A stretch of DNA of 64,000 nt from Deltaproteobacteria bacterium (lineage in GTDB: Bacteria > Desulfobacterota > GWC2-55-46), in contig JABTVA010000003.1 in the NCBI GenBank assembly GCA_015075075.1, forward strand, positions 102,619 to 166,618, written 5' to 3'. Below are positions 7,717-16,680 of the stretch, in pieces (position 1 is the first letter of the stretch; the number at the start of each line of letters is the position of its first letter). Under the pieces are notes generated by a model, which did not search any database, had not been told where the DNA came from, and saw only the letters and a list, made by a program, of their open reading frames with translations. Position numbers and translations under genes: made by a program.

Positions 7717-8295
7717 CTATTCCTCCTGTGTCCTGGCCCCTGTGTCCTGGGCCGCTTCCGCCTTTACCGGCTTCTCGGCCTTTTGCGGGGCCGGCGCCAG
7801 AATCATGCTCATGTTCCGGCCCTCGAGCCTGGGTGACGACTCGATGACCGCCAGGTCCTTGACCTCTTCGGCGACCCTCTTGAGCATCCCCATGCCGAGC
7901 TCGGTATGCGTTATCTCGCGGCCCCTGAAGATGATGGTGACCTTTACCTTGTCGCCCTCGCTCAGGAACCTCTTTATGTTCCGTAGCTTGAACTGGAAAT
8001 CGTGCTCCCCGGTCTTGCCACGGAGCTTCATCTCCTTGATGCTGATGACGGTCTGCTTCTTCTTGGCTTCCTTGGCCTTCTTGCTCGTCTGGTACTTGAA
8101 CTTGCCGTAGTCCATTATGCGGCAGACCGGCGGGACCGCGGTCGGGGCCACCTCTACGAGGTCGAGCCCGGAGTTCTCGGCTGCCGCGAGCGCGTCCCTC
8201 GTGGCCATGACCCCGAGCTGGTTGCCCTCGGCGTCAATGACCCTCACCTGCGGGACCCTTATCATCCTGTTTATTCTCGTGGTATCCTTTGCTAT
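7717..8295 (-). CDS. infC: Translation initiation factor IF-3, probable AUA start
   Basis: IF-3 binds the 30S subunit and enforces start-codon selection. The ATG at 8265 would give MIRVPQVRVIDAEGNQLG, lacking the conserved residues before IRV. Reading back in frame, IAKDTTRINRM precedes it, matching the usual IF-3 N-terminus, and the frame closes at a TGA three codons above. The first codon of that stretch is ATA at 8295-8293, about seven bases after a strong GGGGGTG ribosome site, giving 192 residues. infC commonly uses AUU-type start codons for self-regulation, so ATA fits. The C-terminal domain (GEHDFQFKLRNIKRFL) is normal, with an Ala/Lys/Glu-rich tail. Confidence 0.93.
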   Translation of the reverse strand: MAKDTTRINRMIRVPQVRVIDAEGNQLGVMATRDALAAAENSGLDLVEVAPTAVPPVCRIMDYGKFKYQTSKKAKEAKKKQTVISIKEMKLRGKTGEHDFQFKLRNIKRFLSEGDKVKVTIIFRGREITHTELGMGMLKRVAEEVKDLAVIESSPRLEGRNMSMILAPAPQKAEKPVKAEAAQDTGARTQEE

Positions 8296-8373
8296 GAAAA
8301 ATCACCCCCTAACTATTTCGGGCCTGTGCGGCTTTGCAGCGTTAAAATCTAAAACGGGAAACCTGCTTCCCGG

Positions 8374-10302
8374 TCAGCCCGCCTGGACAGCGGGCCTGTT
8401 CTCGGCCTTAATTACGGCAAGGAACTCCTCTACCGACATCGAGGGAAGTGTAGCCCCTCCACGGAGCCTCGGGGAGACCTGCCTCGACTCGGTCTCCTTG
8501 TCGCCTATGACGAGCTGGTAGGGGACCTTACGCAATTGCGCCTCCCTCACCTTGAAACCGAGCTTCTCGTTTCTTATGTCGAGCTCCGCCCTTATGCCCT
8601 CGGCCTTTAGTTTTTTATGGACCTCGCGGGCGAAGTCGTCGTTCCTCTCCGTGACCGTAAGCACTATGGCCTGGACCGGCGCGAGCCAGACCGGGAAAGC
8701 GCCGGCATAGTGCTCCACAAGGCAGCCGAAGAAGCGCTCAAGCGACCCCATGAGCGCCCTGTGTATCATTATGGGCCTGCTCTCGCCGCCGTTTTCGTCC
8801 CTGTACGTGACGTCGAACCTCTCTGGGAGGTTGAAGTCGACCTGTATGGTCGAGCACTGCCATGCCCTTCCGAGGACGTCCTTTATCTTTATGTCTATCT
8901 TCGGGCCGTAGAAGACCCCCTCTCCGGGGTCTATGCTGTATTTCAATCCCTGGGATTCGAGCGCGCCCTTAAGGGCGGCCTCGGCCTTTGCCCAGTTATC
9001 GAGGCTACCGACGTACTTCTCGGGCCTGGTGCTCACGTATATATCAAATTCGCTGAATCCAAAAGAATTTAATACGAAAAGGGTAAATTTCAGGACCCCC
9101 TTTATCTCGTCCTCGAGCTGGCTCGGGGTCATGAATATGTGCGCGTCGTCCTGGGTGAAACCCCTTACCCTCAAAAGCCCGTGCAGCGCGCCGGAGCGCT
9201 CGTATCTGTAAACCGTGCCGAGCTCCGCGTAGCGCACGGGCAGGTCCCTGTAGCTACGGAGCTGGCTCTTGTATATATTGATGTGGAACGGGCAGTTCAT
9301 GGGCTTGACTATATAGTCCTGCCCCTCGACGTCCATCGGGGAGAAGAGGCTCTCCCTGTAGAAGTCCCAGTGCCCGCTCGTCTTCCAGAGGCCCACCTGC
9401 GCTATGTGCGGGGTGTATATTATGGAGTAATCGGCCTTTACGTGCTCGGCCTTCCAGAAGTCCTCTATAAGCCTCCTGACCGTAGCGCCGTTCGGGTGCC
9501 AGAGGACCAGGCCAGAGCCTATGTCCTCTCCTGTAGAGAAAAGGTCCAGTTCCTTGCCGAGCTTCCTGTGGTCCCTCCTCTTTGCCTCCTCGAGCCTCTC
9601 AAGATGCTCCTTGAGGTCTTCTTTCCTGGCGAAGGCGGTGCCGTAGACCCTCTGGAGCATCTTCCTCTTCTCGTCGCCCCTCCAGTAGGCCCCGGCGGCG
9701 CCGGTGAGCTTGAAGGCCTTTATCCAGCCGGTCGAGGGAAGGTGCGGCCCCCTGCAGAGGTCAACGAAACCCGAGTGCCTGTAAAGGCTCACCTCGCCTT
9801 CGGGCAGCTCCCGTATTATCTCTTCCTTGTATGTCTCGCCCATTCCGGAGAAGAGCTTCAGGGCTTCTTCCCTGGAGACCGCCTCCCTCGTGAACGGGTG
9901 GTCGCCCTTTATTATCTCCCCCATCCTCTTTTCGATCTTCTCGATGTCCTCGGGGGTGAAGGGCCGGTCGACCTCGAAATCGTAGTAGAAGCCGTCCTCG
10001 ATGGCAGGGCCTATCGCTATCCTGGCCTCCTTGTAAAGCGACTTCACGGCCTCCGCCATGACGTGCGCGGCGGAGTGGCGGAGTATCTCAAGGCCTTCGG
10101 GAGAATCGAGCGTTACCGGCTCGACCTTAACGGCCCCGTTCCCGGCGCCGAGAGGGGACCTCAAGTCCCTTGCGGAGCCGTCAACCCTGGCTGCCACGGT
10201 CTTTTTCAGAAGGTCCCTGTCATGGGCCTTCAGGACCTCGAAGAGGCTCGCCTCTGGGGCGAATTCCAGCTCGTCCCCGCTCGGGAAAATCACTTTTGAC
10301 AT
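8374..10302 (-). CDS. thrS: Threonyl-tRNA synthetase
   Basis: A protein of 642 residues, full length. Domains in order: TGS (MSKVIFPSGDELEF, about 1-62), the second-additional editing domain (HSAAHVMAEAVKSLY), the class II catalytic core with the zinc-ligand MNCPFHINIYKS segment and the GVFYGPKIDIKIKD segment, motif 3 (HRALMGSLERFFGCLVEHYAG), and the anticodon-binding domain. It charges tRNA-Thr and edits Ser-tRNA-Thr. It heads the thrS-infC-rpmI-rplT-pheS-pheT-ihfA-merR operon. No T-box leader is evident in the short upstream gap. Confidence 0.97.
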   Translation of the reverse strand: MSKVIFPSGDELEFAPEASLFEVLKAHDRDLLKKTVAARVDGSARDLRSPLGAGNGAVKVEPVTLDSPEGLEILRHSAAHVMAEAVKSLYKEARIAIGPAIEDGFYYDFEVDRPFTPEDIEKIEKRMGEIIKGDHPFTREAVSREEALKLFSGMGETYKEEIIRELPEGEVSLYRHSGFVDLCRGPHLPSTGWIKAFKLTGAAGAYWRGDEKRKMLQRVYGTAFARKEDLKEHLERLEEAKRRDHRKLGKELDLFSTGEDIGSGLVLWHPNGATVRRLIEDFWKAEHVKADYSIIYTPHIAQVGLWKTSGHWDFYRESLFSPMDVEGQDYIVKPMNCPFHINIYKSQLRSYRDLPVRYAELGTVYRYERSGALHGLLRVRGFTQDDAHIFMTPSQLEDEIKGVLKFTLFVLNSFGFSEFDIYVSTRPEKYVGSLDNWAKAEAALKGALESQGLKYSIDPGEGVFYGPKIDIKIKDVLGRAWQCSTIQVDFNLPERFDVTYRDENGGESRPIMIHRALMGSLERFFGCLVEHYAGAFPVWLAPVQAIVLTVTERNDDFAREVHKKLKAEGIRAELDIRNEKLGFKVREAQLRKVPYQLVIGDKETESRQVSPRLRGGATLPSMSVEEFLAVIKAENRPAVQAG

Positions 10303-10415
10303 CAAAGACCTGTGCCCGGCTCCGTTTCTGTGAAATCAACAAAAGGCATCACCCGCCACGGACGGCAATATAATAGCGGGCTGCCGCCGTGGTGCATGAT
10401 ACCTTGGATAACAAA

Positions 10416-10490
10416 TGGTAGGCACGGGCGGTTTCGAACCGCCGACCTCTACCGTGTCAAGGTAGCGCTCTACCCCTGAGCTACGCGCCT
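10416..10490 (-). tRNA. tRNA-Val (GAC)
   Basis: A complete 75-base cloverleaf including encoded CCA. The acceptor stem AGGCGCG pairs with CGTGCCT (one G-U), the D-arm is AGCTCAGGGGTAGAGCGC, the anticodon stem CTACC/GGTAG encloses TTGACAC (anticodon GAC), and the T-arm contains GGTTCGAAACC. It lies directly upstream of thrS in the transcription direction, so its primary transcript may run into that operon. Confidence 0.96.
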
Positions 10491-10786
10491 ATGGAATTCT
10501 CAAGTCCCAACAGTCCTGAACGCAGCCTGCAAGGCGCCCCTCCGGCCATCCCAGATAGATCTCCGGGCATCAGTGGGATCCTGGGAAATGAACATAGAAC
10601 CTGAATATATAAACATTTTGAAGATTTTGCCAAGACCAGTTTATGGCCCCTCAGTCCGCGCGTCGTCGACGCTTTATATATTAACAAAAAACGGTACATC
10701 CGATAAACCATTTTCAAGCCGGTCTAAAACACCGGGCTTATATGGTATCCGTTGATTCCGGCACGCGGATTGGGACCGGATCATAT
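10491..10786. other. Intergenic region, no gene seen
   Basis: About 300 bases between the histidine kinase stop and the tRNA-Val. Local AT-rich patches (10595-10640 and 10675-10700) may hold the tRNA/thrS promoter. Short frames here lack ribosome sites and protein-like composition. Confidence 0.4.
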
Positions 10787-13609
10787 TCAGGGTGCGCCGC
10801 CCCCTTCGCCCTCCCCCGGGAAAGCGGTTTTCGGGATGGTGAAATGGAACCTTGAGCCCGCTCCGGGCTCCGACTCCACCCAGATGCGTCCCCCGTGCCT
10901 CTCGACCACCTTCTTTGATATCGCGAGCCCAAGGCCGGTCCCGGGGTACTCCGGCCCGTGGAGCCGCTGGAAAAGGTCGAATACCTTGTCCAGATGCGCC
11001 GGGTCTATCCCTATGCCGTTGTCGGCCACGGTAAAGACCCATTCATTTTCCCCTTCCACTGCAAGGACCCGTATCTCCGGCCTCCTGGCCTTGTCGCGGA
11101 ACTTGATGGCGTTGGCCAGGAGGTTCTGGAAGACCTGCGATAGCTGGACCGGGTCTGCCATGACCCTCGGCAGCCCGCCCTTTTGAATGACGGCCCGCGA
11201 CTCCTTTATTGCGATTGTGAGGTTTCCGAGGACCTCCTCAAGCACCTCGCGGGTGTCGACAGGCTCGAATGGCCGCGCCTGGGTGGTGACGCGCGAGTAT
11301 TCGAGGAGGTCGTCTATTATCTTCTGCATCCTTGCAGCCCCGGCAGAGGCGAAAGATATCCGCTTCCTGGCTTCCTCATCGAGGCTTCCAGCATACTTCC
11401 TCTCTATCAGCCTCAAGTACCCGTCTATCATCCTGAGCGGCTCCTTCAGGTCGTGCGAGGCGATATACGCGAAATTCTGGAGGTCCGCGTTGCTCCTCTC
11501 AAGCTCCCTCGCGTAGGACCTCGTCTCCCTGAAAAGGCGGGCGATCGATATCGCGAGCGCGGCCCTGTCCGCAAGGTCCTGGAGAAGGAGCTTCTCCGCC
11601 TGGGTGAACGATTCGCCTTCCTTCGGCCTGAAGCATGCGACAAGCCCTATTACCCTCCCTTCCGACCGGAGCGGGGTGACGAGCGAGCTACTTATCCCGA
11701 GGCGCTCCATCACGGCGCGGTATTCGGGCCGGATGGTCTTCCAGATCTCCTCGGGCGAGCCGAATGAGAGCTGGCGGCCTTCGCTCACCACCCTGCCGCC
11801 CACTCCCCTGTCCGAGCGCTGCGGGTTCGCGGCTATGAACCCGTTCAGCTCATCCTGGAGCCGTTTTTCATTATGATAGACCGCGACGGGCTCGAGCCAT
11901 TTTCCGTCCGCTGAAAGGAGCCTTATGACGCATGGCACCCTTACGAGGTCTCCTATGTATTTCGCTATGGTGTCCAGCACGCCCTGATAATCGGTTACCA
12001 CGTTGGCCATCGCGTCCGAGAGCTCGGAGAGGGCCCTGGACCTCTCGGCCTCCCTCCTCACCTCTTCAGCCCTCTTGAGCCCGGTTATATCCAGCATGGT
12101 CCCGGATATCACGCCGTGCAGGACCGTCGCGCTCATGAGGACCGTCTTCACCTCGCCCGTCCTCGTAAGCGCCTCGACCTCGAAGGCGTCGACCCGCCCT
12201 TTTTCCCTGAGTATCCCCAGGAACTCCTCCCTGGATGAAGGGTCCCTGTACCTCGGAGCCGCGCCTTCCCTCACCATCTCCTCATGCGAATCGAAGTCGA
12301 ATATCCGCGCAAGCGCCGCGTTCGCAAAAAGAAGCTCTCCATCGAAGGTAGACCTGAATATGCCGGCAAGAGACGTGTCTACAAGGTTCCTGTACTTGGT
12401 CTCCGAGAGCCTCAACGCCTCTATGGCCCGGACCCTTTCGGCCGTTTCCCTGGCAAGCTCGTCCCTCGAGGCGGTGACTTTCTTCAGGTCCCCGGCCATC
12501 CCGTCGAATGACCTTGAGAGCGCGGCAAGCTCGTCCTTTCCGGCGATCCCTACCCTGTAGTCGAGGTTCCCTGTCGCGAACTCCATCGCCCCTTTCCTGA
12601 GCTTATCAATGGGCCTGGTGATCGCGAGCGCGGTGGAATATGATATGAAGACCGCCACCACGGCCACGCACGCGCCGACGAGGAAGATGATATAGTTCAC
12701 GTTTTTGAGCGGCGCTACGGCATAAGACTCCTCTTGCTCGACCACGAGCGCCCACCTGGGCCCGTCCTGTATATTGACGCACTCTGACGCGCCCCAGACG
12801 TTTTTCCCGACCTTGTCGACCCACATGCCGAGCGCGTCGCTCGACCGGGCCAGGCATTCCTCGATTGGAAAGGTCTGTATCCTTTCCGAAAGCGGCGCCA
12901 AATCCGGGGCCTTCCTGGAGCTCGTGAGAAGGAGCCCGTCCCGGTTCACGATGAAGATGTCGACACCGGCCCGCCTTTCAATCTCGGACGGCTCGTCGCC
13001 GAGCCTTTCGAGGCGCTCGCCTGTCACAAGCTCGTCGGCAAGGGTTATGCTGTACCCGTTCATAAGCACCCCGACAATCTCTCCGCCGCTCAATACGGGC
13101 GCTGACACGGGTATGTAATAATGGACCCGCCCGGCGTGGCGGTGAATGCTCGCTTCCTGTATGTTGCTCTTTTCGAGCCCCTCCCTGAAATAGGGTTCTC
13201 CGCTCTCGTCCCTGCCTACGAAATCAGGGTCCGTGCTCGCGACAACGACCCCTGAAAGGTCAAGGAGGTGTATCTCTATTATCTCCTCGTCGAGGGGGCG
13301 CTTGTCTGCCCGCAGGTAATCCCCGAGCTCCCGGCCCTCCATCGTCTTTTCAGCCTCGCTCATGCCGCGCATGCGGGCGAGCGTCCCGGCTATCCTGTCG
13401 TCGGATGAGAATACCCGCGCGACTTCCTTTTTGGCCTGCAGGAACTCGAGGAGCTGCGCCTTTTTCATCACGGCCAGGAAGCTCAGGTTCGATAGCGTGT
13501 TCCTTTCTATGTACCTTCTGCCGTTCTCAAGGAGGAGAAGGCCTATGAAAACGGCCGGTATGAGCGAAAAGGCGAGGAACAATATGATGAGGCGGGATTT
13601 TATGCTCAT
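10787..13609 (-). CDS. Membrane sensor histidine kinase (Cache-HAMP-PAS-GAF-HisKA-HATPase)
   Basis: A protein of 940 residues. The start MSIKSRLIILFLAFSLIP gives TM1 (about 6-27), then a large periplasmic Cache-like sensor, TM2 (IFLVGACVAVVAVFI) and a HAMP segment (ITRPIDKLRKGAMEFATGNL). A PAS domain, a GAF domain (VTPLRSEGRVIGLVACF), HisKA with phospho-acceptor His719 (ASHDLKEPLRMI) and an HATPase_c domain (N-box near 833, DNGIGID 863-869, GTGLGLAIS from 890) follow. ASHDLKEPLR is typical of phytochrome-like kinases. The start overlaps the preceding membrane-protein stop as ATGA. No response regulator is adjacent, so the output is unknown. Confidence 0.9.
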   Translation of the reverse strand: MSIKSRLIILFLAFSLIPAVFIGLLLLENGRRYIERNTLSNLSFLAVMKKAQLLEFLQAKKEVARVFSSDDRIAGTLARMRGMSEAEKTMEGRELGDYLRADKRPLDEEIIEIHLLDLSGVVVASTDPDFVGRDESGEPYFREGLEKSNIQEASIHRHAGRVHYYIPVSAPVLSGGEIVGVLMNGYSITLADELVTGERLERLGDEPSEIERRAGVDIFIVNRDGLLLTSSRKAPDLAPLSERIQTFPIEECLARSSDALGMWVDKVGKNVWGASECVNIQDGPRWALVVEQEESYAVAPLKNVNYIIFLVGACVAVVAVFISYSTALAITRPIDKLRKGAMEFATGNLDYRVGIAGKDELAALSRSFDGMAGDLKKVTASRDELARETAERVRAIEALRLSETKYRNLVDTSLAGIFRSTFDGELLFANAALARIFDFDSHEEMVREGAAPRYRDPSSREEFLGILREKGRVDAFEVEALTRTGEVKTVLMSATVLHGVISGTMLDITGLKRAEEVRREAERSRALSELSDAMANVVTDYQGVLDTIAKYIGDLVRVPCVIRLLSADGKWLEPVAVYHNEKRLQDELNGFIAANPQRSDRGVGGRVVSEGRQLSFGSPEEIWKTIRPEYRAVMERLGISSSLVTPLRSEGRVIGLVACFRPKEGESFTQAEKLLLQDLADRAALAISIARLFRETRSYARELERSNADLQNFAYIASHDLKEPLRMIDGYLRLIERKYAGSLDEEARKRISFASAGAARMQKIIDDLLEYSRVTTQARPFEPVDTREVLEEVLGNLTIAIKESRAVIQKGGLPRVMADPVQLSQVFQNLLANAIKFRDKARRPEIRVLAVEGENEWVFTVADNGIGIDPAHLDKVFDLFQRLHGPEYPGTGLGLAISKKVVERHGGRIWVESEPGAGSRFHFTIPKTAFPGEGEGGGAP

Positions 13610-14241
13610 CTTCGCGACCCCGCTATGATCAGGAGGCATGTCCCCGTCAATACGAAGAGCATGGAGGTCGGAACTGCCATCGCCCCGCTCACCCCCGGCA
13701 TCAGGAAATAGAGTCCGGGCTCGCCGAGCAGATACCCGAGGAGAGCCGAAAGTCCCGTGAGCGCGATAAAAACGCCGAAGGACCTGAACCACCAGGGCAG
13801 GACCCTCTGCCTGAGGAGCACGGCTATGGCGAGGGCAGCTATAAGGATAAAATCCAGCATGGTGGCTATCGACGGCATGCCCGGCACCTCGGTCATGGCC
13901 GCGGACGGGTCCTCCCGTACGAACAGTGCCTCGACGCCCGCCTCGACGCCGAATAACGCGGAAACGAGGAGCGTGGCCATGAGGAGGAGTATAACGAGGG
14001 CCGATATGGGGAGCGCCACCTGCGCCCCTGACATCTCGCCCCTTGCGGCCTCGGCGAGGTAATAAAGGACCACTCCGCCAAGGAGAAAAGACAGGGCGGT
14101 CGAGAACTTCATGGTCACATAGCCCGGGGCCAGCGTCTTCAGGAATTCCAGCCCCATCCACCAGGCCGCCATCTCGACGAGGCCGCCCGCCGCGACCGCG
14201 ATTGAAATGGCCCTGGCAGCCCTGAGCCTGTCGGTTGCCAT
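13606..14241 (-). CDS. Multi-TM membrane protein, probable sensory partner of the histidine kinase
   Basis: A protein of 211 residues. The chosen ATG at 14241 follows a strong AGGGGGTG ribosome site. About six hydrophobic segments are visible, including FLLGGVVLYYL, LPISALVILLLMATLLVSAL, FILIAALAIAVLL and MLFVLTGTCLLIIAG. The pattern resembles integral-membrane sensor modules that elsewhere form the N-terminus of PAS-containing kinases. It overlaps the kinase start by four bases, so the two are probably translated together and act together. It may be a split-off sensor domain; the ligand is unknown. Confidence 0.7.
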   Translation of the reverse strand: MATDRLRAARAISIAVAAGGLVEMAAWWMGLEFLKTLAPGYVTMKFSTALSFLLGGVVLYYLAEAARGEMSGAQVALPISALVILLLMATLLVSALFGVEAGVEALFVREDPSAAMTEVPGMPSIATMLDFILIAALAIAVLLRQRVLPWWFRSFGVFIALTGLSALLGYLLGEPGLYFLMPGVSGAMAVPTSMLFVLTGTCLLIIAGSRR

Positions 14242-14302
14242 CACTGCACCCCCTGGTCCGGCGCTCAATTGGTCGGCTGTCCCCTATAAACAGGCTGCAT
14301 GA

Positions 14303-14358
14303 GGGCCGTTTTGTCAAACGGCCCAAACAAAAAAAGCCCGCCTTTTGGCGAGCTTTTT
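14303..14358 (-). terminator. Tandem terminator hairpins after gspD
   Basis: Two hairpins lie in series downstream of gspD. The nearer is AAAGCCCGCC-TTTT-GGCGAGCTTTT (about 14329-14358), with A and T runs on both sides. The further is GGGCCGTTT-TGTC-AAACGGCCC (14303-14324). The A-run between them is the U-tract for the first stem on the minus strand. Together they should end the secretion operon transcript and insulate the downstream sensor genes. Confidence 0.85.
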
Positions 14359-14376
14359 TGTCACGTTAGCGGCTCC

Positions 14377-16680
14377 TTAGCTATTTTTCCCTTTTTCTCT
14401 CAGCTGTTTCTTGAGGGCCGGGAGCTTGTCCCTGAACTCGCGGGTAGCCGAGGCCGCGTCCCCGGGCCCGGCAACTACGGTGGGCTTTATGAGTATCACG
14501 AGCTCTGTCTTGCTCTTGGAGCTGGCTCTGAACTTGAAAAGGTTCCCTATGACGGGCACCCTGCTCAGGACCGGGATCCCGTTGGAGGAGGAATCGAACC
14601 TCTCCTGTATGAGCCCTCCTATGACGAGCGTTTCCCCGTCGGCTGCCACTACCGAGGTCTCGGCCTCCCTCTTCGTGAAGGAAGGGTAGGTGGCGTTCCC
14701 TATGACCCTGTCCGTGGACCTGTCGCTCACCTCCTGCCTGATGGTCATGGCGACCTTGCCCGCCTCCGTTATGTAAGGCACGACCGTGAGTATCACGCCG
14801 GTTTTCCTGTACTCGATATTCTGGATTATCCCGGCTGTGCCTGTTACGGCGTTCTGGGTAGACTGGGTTGAGACCGGCTCGTCGCTCCCGACGTTAATGG
14901 ACGCCTTCTCGTAGTTCTTCACCATGATATGCGGGTTGCTGAGTATGTCCACCTTGCCCTCCGAGGCAAGGGCCTGTATGGCCGCGAAGAACCTGCTCGC
15001 GTCCGTAGCGAGGACCGAAAGCCCCGAGGGTGCGGGCGCGCCTATGGGAGGGATTATCGGGGCCCTCGGGTCGGCAAGCGCGGGGTTCGGCACAATCCCG
15101 GTATTCTGCTGGATGTTCGCCTCGCCGGAAAGGAGCGACCACTGGATGCCGAACCTGGTGCTCTCATCAAGCTTTATCTCCGCGATGAGCGCCTCTATAA
15201 GCACCTGCCTGGGGAGCCTGTCGAGCTCATTCAGCGTACCGAGCATCTTCCGGTACTCTCCCTGTGGGGCGTTTATGATGAGCGCGTTGGCAGGCTCGTA
15301 AAGTAATATCCGGGCCCGTTCTGCCGCGTTTGCCGGGCCGCGCGCTTGAGCATGCTCCGGCATGGCAGCTATGGCCGCCGGGGCCGGAGGGGCGGAGCCG
15401 GGAACCACTGGCCGGGAAAAAGAGCCGCCCCCGTAGACTTCATCGAGTACGGCCATAAGGTTCGAGGCCCTGTCGTTCCTGGCGTAATAGATGTGAATCG
15501 AGTTCGACCCGGACAAGGATGCGGTATCGAGCCGGCCTATCCACCCGGCCACGGACTCCATCAGCTCCTTGCCGGAAGAAAGGACGATAAGGCTATTTAG
15601 CCGCTCAAGCGGCACGACCGCAAGCTGCGCATCCTCCTTGCCGATGCCGACGGCCGAGAGGATCTCCGTGAGCTCGCCGTAGAGCGCCCTTGCGTCCGCG
15701 TTCCTTACCGGGACCATCGCTATCTCCACACGCCCGAACGCGTCCACATCGAGGCTTTTTATGAGCTCTATTATCCCCTTGCCCCTGGCCGAGCCGTCGG
15801 TTATCACAAGGGTATTTGATTTGGGGAGCGCGGTTATGCTCCCCGCGCTTGAGAGCATGGGCTTGAGGACGGCAAGCATGTCATTGGCCGATATGAAATC
15901 AAGCGGCACTACGAGGGTCGTAATGCCGCTTGCAACGCCTATCTCCCCGGCGTCCTTGCCGCTCAGGATCCTCCCGGGATGCTGCCTTCCGCCAGATGCG
16001 GGGACGACCTTGTAATAATCCCCGGATTTCACGACCGAGAGGCCGTTTACCTCCAGTATCGATTCGAGTATGGCGAGAATGTCTTCGCGCCGTACCGGCC
16101 TTACCGTCTCGACCGACACCCTGGCGTTTATCCCCGGAGCGATTATGAAGTTCTCGCCAGTGAGCTCGCCTACGGTGCGAAGCACCTCCCGGAGGCCCGC
16201 GTCGTTGAAGTTAAGCATGGCGGTCCCGGCTGCGGGCCTCAAGCCCCCGGCTGACCGGAGCCCCTGGTCCGAACCTGACCGGCTCAAGGGAGGCAGCCCA
16301 TGATGGGTATCGGGACCGTCGATTAAATCATTTGAATCATCCGAAGGCTCCTCGGATGACGGTGCCATCCCGTCAGAAGCCTCCTCCGGATTAAGCTCTT
16401 TAAAAGGGGCCTTGTCCGCCGAAGTCTCCTTGCCGGGGACCTCTCCGGGGGCGACCATTTCAGGGGCGGCTTCCGTGGCAATTTGAGAAGCCCCGTGAGG
16501 GGACGTCCTATTCTCGTCCTGAATGGGTAATATTGTTACCTCGTCAGACATGAAAAAGGGCCTTACGGAAGCCTCCTCGGCATGCGAGAGGCCCGATATC
16601 AGGAGCGCTCCGCAAAGCGCGAGCGCTGAAGAGACGCCCCTGAAGAGCGGCTTTTTAATAGACGCCCTTTTTTCCATCAT
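14377..16680 (-). CDS. gspD: Type II secretion secretin (outer-membrane channel)
   Basis: About 767 residues. A signal-like N-terminus (LFRGVSSALALCGALLISGLS, roughly residues 10-35) is followed by an acidic, low-complexity linker to about 150, then N0 (MLNFNDAGLREVLRTVGELT), three N1-N3 ring repeats and the secretin core (VDILSNPHIMVKNYEKASI ... VIGGLIQERFD ... GIPVLSRVPVIGNLF). Members form a multimeric outer-membrane pore for folded proteins. The start is ambiguous: ATGs at 16692, 16680 and 16677 all overlap or abut the gspC stop. It is last in the operon, whereas gspD is often near the front elsewhere. Confidence 0.95.
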   Translation of the reverse strand: MMEKRASIKKPLFRGVSSALALCGALLISGLSHAEEASVRPFFMSDEVTILPIQDENRTSPHGASQIATEAAPEMVAPGEVPGKETSADKAPFKELNPEEASDGMAPSSEEPSDDSNDLIDGPDTHHGLPPLSRSGSDQGLRSAGGLRPAAGTAMLNFNDAGLREVLRTVGELTGENFIIAPGINARVSVETVRPVRREDILAILESILEVNGLSVVKSGDYYKVVPASGGRQHPGRILSGKDAGEIGVASGITTLVVPLDFISANDMLAVLKPMLSSAGSITALPKSNTLVITDGSARGKGIIELIKSLDVDAFGRVEIAMVPVRNADARALYGELTEILSAVGIGKEDAQLAVVPLERLNSLIVLSSGKELMESVAGWIGRLDTASLSGSNSIHIYYARNDRASNLMAVLDEVYGGGSFSRPVVPGSAPPAPAAIAAMPEHAQARGPANAAERARILLYEPANALIINAPQGEYRKMLGTLNELDRLPRQVLIEALIAEIKLDESTRFGIQWSLLSGEANIQQNTGIVPNPALADPRAPIIPPIGAPAPSGLSVLATDASRFFAAIQALASEGKVDILSNPHIMVKNYEKASINVGSDEPVSTQSTQNAVTGTAGIIQNIEYRKTGVILTVVPYITEAGKVAMTIRQEVSDRSTDRVIGNATYPSFTKREAETSVVAADGETLVIGGLIQERFDSSSNGIPVLSRVPVIGNLFKFRASSKSKTELVILIKPTVVAGPGDAASATREFRDKLPALKKQLREKGKNS

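Noticed and set aside
8263..8265. ATG at 8265 as the infC start
   Set aside because: It omits conserved N-terminal residues and lies 30 bases from the strong ribosome site, which better fits ATA at 8295.
10787..14326. A 1179-residue open frame covering the kinase and most of the upstream membrane protein
   Set aside because: The first 240 residues are the shifted reading of the membrane protein gene and lack protein-like composition; the kinase starts at 13609 where a TM signal and ATGA overlap occur.
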